A stretch of 64,000 nucleotides of DNA, taken from Cladopsammia gracilis. Its lineage: Eukaryota > Cnidaria > Anthozoa > Scleractinia > Dendrophylliidae. Position numbers and translations under genes: made by a program. This document shows, in pieces, positions 58,301 to 64,000 of the stretch. Every line of letters begins with the position of its first letter. Positions within the stretch are counted from its first letter, which is position 1. Location of the stretch: NCBI GenBank assembly GCA_022457155.1, contig JAJGOT010000020.1:2637501-2701500 (forward strand), in the 5' to 3' direction. Below the pieces are notes generated by a model. It saw only the letters and a program-made list of their open reading frames with translations, searched no databases and was not told the DNA's origin.

Positions 58301-59159
58301 TATTGTAACTGCTGTACAATGTAACAACATTTTTCTCAATTCAGACCCTTTCGCATTTAGTATTACCCCTTATTCATTCTTTTCTATCTGTACACATTTA
58401 CTAAGGAAACAAACCTGTGAATAAAGAACCGGGATTTTTTTCTACGGTTACATCCTAGTCTTCAACCGTTTTTCAACCGAACATTACAGAATTCAGTCTG
58501 GTTTTAATGGAAAGCATCCGTACTATTGGTCTCTGCCGTACATCAGTCACACGCCAAGCAGCCATGAAGGATACATCGTTATGGAAACAAGCTTTTATTT
58601 TGTCTTATGAAGTTCATAATTGTCTACCTATGGGCGGGGGAGGGGTTGTTTGTCGTCTGTTTTCTTTTCTTTTTTTTTTTTGGTGGGTTGGGGGGGGGGA
58701 AGGGGGGTGGATGGAGGGGTGTTTGGGCAGAGAAGATCAAGCAGAAATCCGCCCGAATTAAACTCCACATGTACGTCACGACACCGTAGATCTCGCAGTT
58801 TGAAAGACAACAGGGAGCGGGGGTATGAAATTATCCTGGTTCGTCATTTCCAGGTCATGCCCTCTTCTTTTGATAGCGACACAGCGATGTTCACTTTGTC
58901 CATGTACCTAACACAAGCTGTTTTACTCTCGATTTTCCGCTGTCTTGATTCCCGAGTTCCCGAGTTCACCCCCCTCCTCCCCCTCCCTTCCTCCCCCTCC
59001 CCCTCCCTTCCTCCCCCTCCCTCCCTCCCTCCCCCTTCCTCCCCCTCCCTCCTTAGCTTGGGCGATTAATAAATGACGAACTTGTTTTGCTCTGTTTAAG
59101 GTCGAGTGGCAAGAGCTGGACGGAGTGGAACAGCTTATTCTCTTGTTGGTAGCGATGAG
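42573..59159 (+). CDS. DDX54: DEAD-box RNA helicase DDX54/Dbp10, 18 exons, C-terminus missing
   Basis: Exons: 42573-42719, 45731-45878, 47497-47567, 47771-47822, 48784-48848, 49125-49196, 50048-50097, 51336-51377, 51487-51582, 51962-52024, 52513-52571, 54253-54314, 55197-55233, 56237-56331, 56677-56734, 57170-57237, 58140-58224, 59101-59159. All GT-AG, frames join, 443 aa. A Lys-rich N-terminus is followed by the Q motif ([21 protein letters not shown]), ARTGSGKT (I), PTRELALQ (Ia), ATPGRF (Ib), VFDEADR (II), FSATLP (III), then RecA2 with [20 protein letters not shown] (V) and [13 protein letters not shown] (VI). The family acts in nucleolar 60S ribosome maturation; vertebrate DDX54 also co-represses nuclear receptors. 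Human DDX54 is about 880 aa, so roughly half is absent. Exon 18 ends in a good donor (GAG|GTAATA) and no further exon was found up to 64000. Confidence 0.92.
44527..44693. mobile_element. CAGGGTTCTCC-family element, short copy nested in the long one
   Basis: Same ends as the long copy with its own 6 bp duplication AATTAT (44521-44526, 44694-44699). Its interior is the joined left and right subterminal sequences (TAAGCGGTAAA...TTACAGGCGGTAATAAG), so it is an internal-deletion derivative, 167 bp. Confidence 0.85.
44717..44798 (+). repeat. 41-bp tandem duplication
   Basis: ACGTCATACCTACAGACAAT...GCATGCAGAAGTG twice in a row, nearly identical. Confidence 0.85.
44899..45044. mobile_element. Foldback MITE
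   Basis: CAATTATTGGAT and CATGATAGCGATAATTATCA at the left pair with TGATAATTATCGCTATCATG and ATCCAATAATTG at the right; arms of about 65 bp. Confidence 0.8.
45391..45577. mobile_element. MITE with ATACACCTTATTCATAAATGGC ends
   Basis: ATACACCTTATTCATAAATG (45391) and CATTTATGAATAAGGTGTAT (to 45577) are perfect inverted ends; 187 bp. Confidence 0.82.
46734..46907. mobile_element. CAGGGATGTA-ended MITE
   Basis: CAGGGATGTA (46734) and TACATCCCTG (to 46907) with 5 bp AACTG on both sides (46729-46733, 46908-46912). The interior AGGCGGTTATTTTTTCCGTC recalls the CAGGGTTCTCC family. Confidence 0.65.
46999..47404. mobile_element. MITE (TTTTATCAACTGAGTTGATA ends) interrupted by another MITE
   Basis: ATTGGTTTTATCAACTGAGT...AAGGTA at the left and TACCTTATCAACTCGGTTGATAAAACCAA at the right (to 47404) are inverted. 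The element at 47033-47235 lies between them, directly after the left arm, so one inserted into the other. Confidence 0.7.
47033..47235. mobile_element. TTGAAGGGGTGAGTGG-family foldback MITE, copy 2
   Basis: The left half matches 38335 onward almost base for base; the right half ends CTTTATTCCACTCACCGCTTC. Shorter in the middle and more diverged on the right than copy 1. Confidence 0.85.
48655..48735 (-). repeat. Possible tRNA-derived SINE fragment
   Basis: On the minus strand GGTCATAGGTTCAATTCCTG is a box-B-like T-arm, followed by GTTGGAGAGTCCCCAGA and a TTTTTTC tract. The box A half is not clear. Confidence 0.35.
49693..49819. mobile_element. Mini-MITE (GATCAGGCGC family), copy 2
   Basis: AACTTGTGATCAGGCGCTTT against AAGAGTGCCTGATCGCAGGTT; shares its ends with 40056-40132. 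Confidence 0.72.
50121..50406. mobile_element. MITE with AGAGCAGTTTTC ends
   Basis: AGAGCAGTTTTCATTTGAGT (50121) and ACTCAATTGAAAACTGCTCT (to 50406) are inverted ends with one mismatch; GTAATTAC motifs follow in both arms. It starts 24 bp after the exon 7 donor of DDX54. Confidence 0.82.
50729..50886. mobile_element. Foldback element
   Basis: ATTCAATCTAGG at the left, CCTAGATTGAAT at the right; inner arms GTTAACCCTAACCCCAGCAC and GTGCCAGGGTAAGGGTTAGC also pair. Confidence 0.7.
52728..53112 (+). mobile_element. TTAACCCTTT-type MITE with type-B array, plus orientation
   Basis: Left AACCCTTTTACTCACAAGAG, right AATTGACTCTGGGAGTGAAC. In between are three to four type-B units (CATTTGAATGGTCACACCAT core with GAACAAATGGTACCATG spacer), about 85 bp each. 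DDX54 intron 11. Confidence 0.7.
53759..54225 (-). mobile_element. TTAACCCTTT-type MITE with type-B array, inverted orientation
   Basis: Reverse-complement copy in the same DDX54 intron: ACCCAGAGTCAATCATGTAG at the left, GGTACTCTTGGGATTAAA at the right, and about four very similar units between. The inverted pair at 52728 and 53759 could base-pair in the pre-mRNA. Confidence 0.72.
54420..54680 (+). repeat. Dispersed repeat, copy of the 24190-24600 family
   Basis: GCTGGGACACTGAAACCCTTA, TTTGCAATCCTATTCTAGAC, ATACCCTATCCCAGACTAAA are shared with 24190-24600 in the same order. Confidence 0.65.
55288..55318 (+). repeat. (CTGT)n microsatellite
   Basis: Seven CTGT units in DDX54 intron 13. Confidence 0.9.
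55669..55877. mobile_element. Foldback MITE
   Basis: CCTCCTCTCCCCATGTGATG and GGGGCTTGTTCG at the left pair with GAACAAGCCCTAAAACA and CAGACAGGGAGAGGAGG at the right; ACCAATCACAGT and ACTGTGATTGGT pair in the middle. Confidence 0.75.
55886..56151. mobile_element. MITE with AAATCATACCGTCCAG ends
   Basis: AAATCATACCGTCCAGAAGG (55886) and CCTTCTGGACGGTATGATTT (to 56151), arms of about 50 bp including ACCTTATTGAGACTTATATA. Confidence 0.85.
56774..56968. mobile_element. Short inverted-repeat element
   Basis: ACTGTCGCGTAATTTTTACT at the left and AAATATTACGCGACAG at the right, with ACTTGCGTAC/GTAAGTACACTC further in. Imperfect. Confidence 0.55.
58757..58805 (-). pseudogene. Relic of a Kelch-repeat coding sequence
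   Basis: CCACATGTACGTCACGACAC and TAGATCTCGCAGTTTGAAAG match 60761-60801 of the nearby BTB-Kelch gene (CCACATGTCCGTGACTGGAT, TAGATCTCGCAGTTTGAAAG) with about six mismatches in 43 bp, same orientation. The matching codons there read NCEIYDPVTDMW. Both sides are unrelated, so it is a tiny duplicated fragment in DDX54 intron 17. Confidence 0.6.
58967..59055 (+). repeat. C/T-rich tract before DDX54 exon 18
   Basis: Nearly uninterrupted pyrimidines (CCCTCCTCCC, CCTTCCTCCC phrases) 45 bp upstream of the exon 18 acceptor. Could affect splicing or form triplex DNA; no direct evidence. Confidence 0.8.
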
Positions 59160-59578
59160 GTAATAGGATTCATATTCAATATTTATCTATGATTCACTGA
59201 TTCAAAATAATCCCCTGTTCACGTTAGTCCTGCGAGCAGACTTCTTCTTTTTCCTTCATGTGTCATAAACCTGCGACAGCTGAGAATTGATTCATCGTCG
59301 TTGTCATAAATAAATGGGAATTTTAGTGGAAATCCACAAAAAGGCTAATGCTTTCACTGCTTCTGGGTCGAATTGGAATTTGGAAATATTGGTTTTTGTG
59401 GAGAAAGGAAAACCGGAGTACCCGAAGAAAACCCCTTGAAGCAAGGACGAGAACCAGTAACAAACTGTACACCATCCCTACTCCCCATCATCGTCATCAC
59501 GCTTGTGATCTTCTTTATCATCACTGTTTTGCCTCTTCCCAGGACATGTCTTCAGCTCTGACCCCGTTCACTGTCACC

Positions 59579-59773
59579 TATTTTGCCGTATGTTGGTCGA
59601 GTACGATCGTTCAGTTCGCTTTATAGCCGCCATCTTGCATGTAACGGCGCGATAAAAACTGGAGAGATTACAAAAACTGCTCATGGGGTGGGTTAAAGTG
59701 GACGCCGTGACATTCAAGATGGCGGCTATTAAAAGAACTGAACGATCGAACTCGACCAGCACACGGGAAAATA
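59579..59773. mobile_element. Foldback MITE with TATTTTGCCG/CGGGAAAATA ends
   Basis: GATCGTTCAGTTCGCTTTAT and AGCCGCCATCTTG at the left pair with CAAGATGGCGGCTATTAAAA and GAACTGAACGATCGAACTCG at the right; arms of about 60 bp. Confidence 0.8.
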
Positions 59774-60136
59774 GGGACTATAAACAGTCTACGAACCTGT
59801 GGGTTCTCCATTACGTAGAAGCAGGGTTTTTGCTTTCCAAAAACGATGTACATGAAGAAATTTGAGACGTCTACATGTAGACTCCCTGATTGGTTAGAAA
59901 ATTAGCGAGGAACAAAACGGGGCAGTCTCGTCTCCAGGGCATTCTCCGTTTTTAAAATGGCGGAGTCGTCGTAGAACTGCCTTGGAGTATTTTGTCACGT
60001 GACGCAATGAAATGGTGTTTTCGGGGGGTTATCTCCAGCGATTGGCAGCGGCTTTTGTGTCCTGATAATCTAAAACCGTTGTTGTTTTCTAAGCCCTCCC
60101 GCCATTTAGGATAAAGGGGCCATTATAGGGACGAGG

Positions 60137-60438
60137 TTAACTCTTTAATTCCCAGAGTGCCAAACATCAAAGTACAAAAAAAAAATCCCCAAATTCATTT
60201 TGTAAAATATTGCAAAACAAATGGTACCATGCAAAAGTACTACCGAAGAGGTTTCATTTGAATGGTCACACCATAGGATTTCATCAACAGACTCAAAACT
60301 TAGAACAAATGGTACCATGCAAAAGTACTGCTGAAGAGGTTTCATTTGAATGGTCACACCATGGGATTTCGTCGTCAGACTCAAAAGTTTGAACTACATT
60401 ACATGTCTCTATAATTGACCCTGGGAGGAAAGGGGTTA
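60137..60438 (+). mobile_element. TTAACCCTTT-type MITE with two type-B units
   Basis: TTAACTCTTTAATTCCCAGA at the left and CCTGGGAGGAAAGGGGTTA at the right; two to three units with the GTTTCATTTGAATGGTCACA core. Lies just 3' of the Kelch gene. Confidence 0.75.
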
Positions 60439-60501
60439 CTGGTTCGACCACGGGTTATTTGAGAGTCCTGTGTTCTGCAGCAAAGTTCACATTTGCAACA
60501 T

Positions 60502-62196
60502 TTAGTCATTCTGTTGGTCACACAACAGCCTGTCGCTTTTTAACGACTTGAAGAGTCCTTTTGGAAGCCATGTCACACAGGCGTGATTGAAATTCATTGT
60601 GGAAGGTATCCTGCCCATTTCTTTCCATTCTTCTTTGTCCTTATCGTAACACTCCACAATTCCATTACTGAAAGTCCCTCCGAACACGAAGATCTTTTTC
60701 TTTGCTTTGCCAACGGCTGCATTGGACCGCGGTACGTTCAGTTCCGCCGGAAGTAAAGTCCACATGTCCGTGACTGGATCGTAGATCTCGCAGTTTGAAA
60801 GCGGAAGAAAACCTTCCCCCGTCCCACCCACTACGAGGATTTTGTGCCCCATAACGGTCGCGCTGGCAAAGCAGCGCCGTTCATCCATCGATGCGACGCT
60901 CTCCCATTGGTCACTCACAGGGTCGTATTTTTCCACGCTGTTGAGCCCCAGGTTTCTAAGCCCATCATGGCCCCCAATCGCGTAAACATGTCCGTTTAAC
61001 GCGACAGCGCACAGGCCCCTTCGTACAGAGGCCATCGCCGCTCCATCTTTCCACGAATTCTCCGCTGGCTTGAAACACGACACGTCATGTTCCTTGAGGA
61101 CATAAATGCTGTCCTCGACCGACACAGTCGCCATCGGTCGGGTGCTTACATCAGACAGTATTTCCAACCAGAGGTTTTTTCGCGGATCGAATTTCTCGAT
61201 CGTGATACGATCATCTTCCCAGCCAATCGCGTGGACAAAGCCCTCGCAGATTGTCACTGCTCGTACCTCGTTAAAGCTCGGTAATCTAGCCAGGTCGAAC
61301 CAAATTTCTGTTGCGGGATTGTAGCAAGAAGCACAGCCGTTCTTGCTTAGTAACACAATACTCTCCGTGACACCTCGCGGCTCGTCACGCTCCTCATCCG
61401 GGGCACGAAGTATTTCCGTGACTAAACTTTGACAGTCGTGACTGCGTGACACAAACTCGTCACGGTTGATAACCTCAAGAATAAAATTCATGGATATGGC
61501 CGACAAACGAACACAGCGGAAAAGTTCAGTGAAATACTGCTCCCTATTTTCCGGGTCATGCCTCACCCAGGCTTTTATTCCCTCGAAAACATCTTCCTCC
61601 CCTTTCTGTGTTTTAATAGCAAGTCTCTCGCCTGAAAATAACTCTTTCACAATGTCATAATCTAAACATAAAAACTCGTCTGTTTTCCAAATGGCGCAAA
61701 GATTGTTGCATATGAAATCAGTAGCCGCTTCGTGTAAAAGTTCGTGACGATAGCGATCAGCAAATATTTGGATCGATAAACAGTTCGATGGCTTGAGGTT
61801 GATTATCAAAAACTCTGCACAAAGTTCCTTAAGGTTAGGAATGTCGAAATAATCAGCTGCGACCAACAGTTCCTCGGCGTTTTCTTCGGTGATCCCAACT
61901 TCGCCGGTATAAATAAAATTCAGAAGTTCTTCGATGCTGTCCGAATCGAATTCCGGTAGGTTAACTTCGAATTCATCGCTTGCTTTTTCTTGAGTTAACT
62001 CGCTCGTAAATGAAGCTTTGAAAACTGGGCTGCTCGCAGCGAGGACAACTTTGTGAGCCGAAAGACGGCGTTCCTCGACCACAAGAACAACATCGCAAAA
62101 TGCTTGCGACTTTCGAAACGAGTTCATTGTGTGCAGCATGGTTTGTCTTTGTTGAGACTTTCTTGCGTTTGTACATGTGCTCCTTGTTGATTCCAT
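60502..62196 (-). CDS. BTB-BACK-Kelch protein (KLHL type), intronless
   Basis: 564 aa in one exon. The BTB domain is at about 25-130 (FCDVVLVVEERRLSAHKVVL, then FIYTGEVGI), BACK at about 135-240 (NCLSIQIFADRY, FEGIKAWVRHD), and Kelch repeats at about 280-550, the best with double Gly and Tyr/Trp: YAIGGHDGLRNLGLNSVEKY, LVVGGTGEGFLPLSNCEIY, FVFGGTFSNGIVECY. Family members are usually substrate adaptors of CUL3 E3 ubiquitin ligases: BTB binds CUL3, the propeller binds substrate. Substrate unknown. The first Kelch blades are weakly conserved. A single exon next to many-exon genes suggests origin by retrocopying or an old intronless family, which is common for cnidarian KLHL genes (inference). ATG chosen as the first in frame; Met-20 or Met-24 are alternatives. 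Confidence 0.92.
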   Translation of the reverse strand: MESTRSTCTNARKSQQRQTMLHTMNSFRKSQAFCDVVLVVEERRLSAHKVVLAASSPVFKASFTSELTQEKASDEFEVNLPEFDSDSIEELLNFIYTGEVGITEENAEELLVAADYFDIPNLKELCAEFLIINLKPSNCLSIQIFADRYRHELLHEAATDFICNNLCAIWKTDEFLCLDYDIVKELFSGERLAIKTQKGEEDVFEGIKAWVRHDPENREQYFTELFRCVRLSAISMNFILEVINRDEFVSRSHDCQSLVTEILRAPDEERDEPRGVTESIVLLSKNGCASCYNPATEIWFDLARLPSFNEVRAVTICEGFVHAIGWEDDRITIEKFDPRKNLWLEILSDVSTRPMATVSVEDSIYVLKEHDVSCFKPAENSWKDGAAMASVRRGLCAVALNGHVYAIGGHDGLRNLGLNSVEKYDPVSDQWESVASMDERRCFASATVMGHKILVVGGTGEGFLPLSNCEIYDPVTDMWTLLPAELNVPRSNAAVGKAKKKIFVFGGTFSNGIVECYDKDKEEWKEMGRIPSTMNFNHACVTWLPKGLFKSLKSDRLLCDQQND

Positions 62197-64000
62197 GGTC
62201 GAGCTAAAATATCTTCGGGTACCGATGAAACTTCTTCAAAGACGCATACGTTTATACAAACGGAGTGTGCATGACAATCATCGAAGCAAGCCGGAATATA
62301 CCAAAGTAAATCGAGTCAGCGGTTGAAATATGAAGTTTAACTCAAAACTGTCACTAGCACTTACACAACAAGTTGTTTCTCTTACTTATTATAACTGTCA
62401 TCCGTAATTTCGATTTTTAGAACTTAAAAAAAGAATGATTTGTTTGAAAAGCAAAGGTTTTGATGTTATTTTGTTCTCGTTTGACTAAATTGAATCGATG
62501 GTTTGATGATTGACATGCATGAAAATGTATTGACATTTATGCAAATTCTCTGACTATTGTAATCCCCGAGGACAGAGATGATGAACTCATGTTATGCGTG
62601 TGATGTTTTTCATCTGTGTTTTTGAAATTATATTAATTTTGCGCAAGTTTGCTCACAGGTTTACCATCCTGTGTTTTGGGTGCTGTGCTGTGTATCTGTA
62701 ATGGCCGCATCAGTTTATCAAACAAGGCTCACTAAAGGCGAAATTTAAGGCTCTTAAAACTAATGAAAGTGAAATAAAAACTATCAAAATCACTGGCATG
62801 TTGTTGAACTTTGTTTTTCTTCGTTTATTTTGGTGATTTGTGGCTCGCGGAAGCGGTATTTTCAAAATAACGGTCCGAGTTCTCTTTCTCTGCTTTTAGT
62901 TTTGATCAGCTTTTGTTTCATGGTGCAGTTTTAACTTTAAGTAAGAATTTGTCGTCGTTGTCAAGGCTGTTAGTTCGTAATCCACATTCACGGAATACAT
63001 GTTCCTTAAAATTGTAATTTAAATTTGAAATCGCGTTGTGGCTTTTCAGTTTGTCATGAATTTTATATTGACGTTTGCTCCAAATCTTTCATTTCGTTCA
63101 CTTCCTTCAGCTCCAGTGTACAAAATACTTTTCAGCGTGACCCGACTAATTGTTTCGTCAAATAGCTGTTCGGAATGTTCATACCACCGCCTTTTTTTGG
63201 GTTATAATAAGATGAAAGTGAAGGTTCTCAAACCGAAAATGTAAACTGACGTTTTCGGACCTAACCAAATGTATGCCTGACGTAGTCTGTATCAGCCTTG
63301 CACGGTTTGTCGGTTATGTTTGTTCATTTTTTTTGGCTGATTAGGTCTTTCGTATATCCTACGTATCGTTTACAGCATTATCGTTTGCGGTCCTTTGCAG
63401 ATTTCACTTTAACTTTAACTTTAATTAACATAATTGCCTTTAGCAAGCTAATCCGGCAATGGACGGTCAGAACACGGAAGCTCATGACATTGACAGCGAG
63501 AAAAAAAAAATCGTCAATACGTGAAATTGTTACAAATACTTGAATGAAACGCAGCAACAGAGTCAGCACATACAAAAGCTGGAGACAAAGCGTTCCAAGC
63601 GGGAACAGTTCTTACAAAAAAAGAAAACTTGTGGGCGTTAACATTAGATGAATAACGTCGGTCTGTCTGCAGACCGATTTATTTTTTAGCCCAGCTCGAG
63701 CGAAGCGAACGCGCGCGAGTGCGAGCGCGTAGCGCGAGAACGAGCCTCTAGGGCGACGGAAAAACATTTTCAAATGCTCGTATTTTTGGTTCACAGGAAG
63801 TCCAGCTAAATAAAATTCCGTAGGCAAATAGCTCTCTTAAAAAATCCTTGGAAATCATACATGAGCGAACTTTTTCCCGGCCTGTTGAATTTTTGAGCAA
63901 AGCTCGGCATCCGAACGGATCGGAAATTGGTAGCTGATAGAAATATCCCTTGACACATCGTTAAATCATTAAAAGAAACATAAACTTGACTTTTTAACCC
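62197..64000. other. No gene seen at the right end
   Basis: Upstream of the Kelch gene. The first about 150 bp probably hold its promoter and 5' UTR. A (TTTAAC)n stretch lies at 63408-63424 and a GCGCGCGAGTGCGAGCGCG-rich block at 63690-63745. No DDX54 exon recognised. Confidence 0.5.

Larger units (their letters stand above)
59160..60501. other. DDX54 downstream intron, repeats only
   Basis: After the exon 18 donor no continuation of DDX54 was recognised. The stretch holds MITEs at 59579-59773 and 60137-60438 and no other feature seen. Confidence 0.5.

Overview
This is an intron-rich, AT-rich eukaryotic window with short coding exons, intronic repeats and very many short inverted-repeat elements. 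The gene set is a CTHRC1-like collagen protein, a mitochondrial type-II NADH dehydrogenase, a tandem-PH protein, a DDX54 helicase and an intronless BTB-Kelch protein. Together with L1-like retrotransposon remains, this fits a non-bilaterian animal. A cnidarian, probably a stony coral or other anthozoan, is the best guess, but no species marker is visible.

Layout. Positions 69-10848 are one block of mobile DNA. A dead L1-like LINE has its 3' end on the minus strand (left) and its 5' end, ORF1 and most of ORF2 on the plus strand (right). The whole is bracketed by a 14-15 bp direct repeat, which is the structure expected of a twin-priming inversion. Its ORF2 is split by a 5.5 kb foldback element (3663-9185) with a 6 bp target duplication. 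That element carries a tRNA-His-like sequence, three copies of a long unit, 11-bp and 8-bp minisatellites, and giant mirrored GAG/GTG triplet arrays, but no transposase. Positions 12172-13698 (minus) hold a complete 3-exon CTHRC1-like secreted protein. 18556-21805 (minus) is a 2-exon NDH-2 gene. 28848-36248 (plus) is a 5-exon acidic protein with two C-terminal PH domains, probably with a 5' non-coding exon near 22.9 kb. 41765-42196 (minus) is a small unknown protein, head-to-head with DDX54 (from 42573, plus). 18 DDX54 exons up to 59159 cover the whole helicase core, and the C-terminal half is not in the window. A BTB-Kelch gene (60502-62196, minus) follows, probably nested in a DDX54 intron or next to a truncated DDX54.

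Repeats. Introns and intergenic DNA hold about 20 MITE-like foldbacks, several nested or with readable target-site duplications: a hAT-like element with an 8 bp TSD, a CAGGGTTCTCC family with 6 bp TSDs that has inserted into itself, and an unusual family whose interior is an expanding 85-112 bp tandem array. The protein-coding genes are unrelated in function and on both strands. Only the 41765-42196/DDX54 pair, divergent with about 380 bp between start codons and two CCAAT boxes, looks co-regulated.
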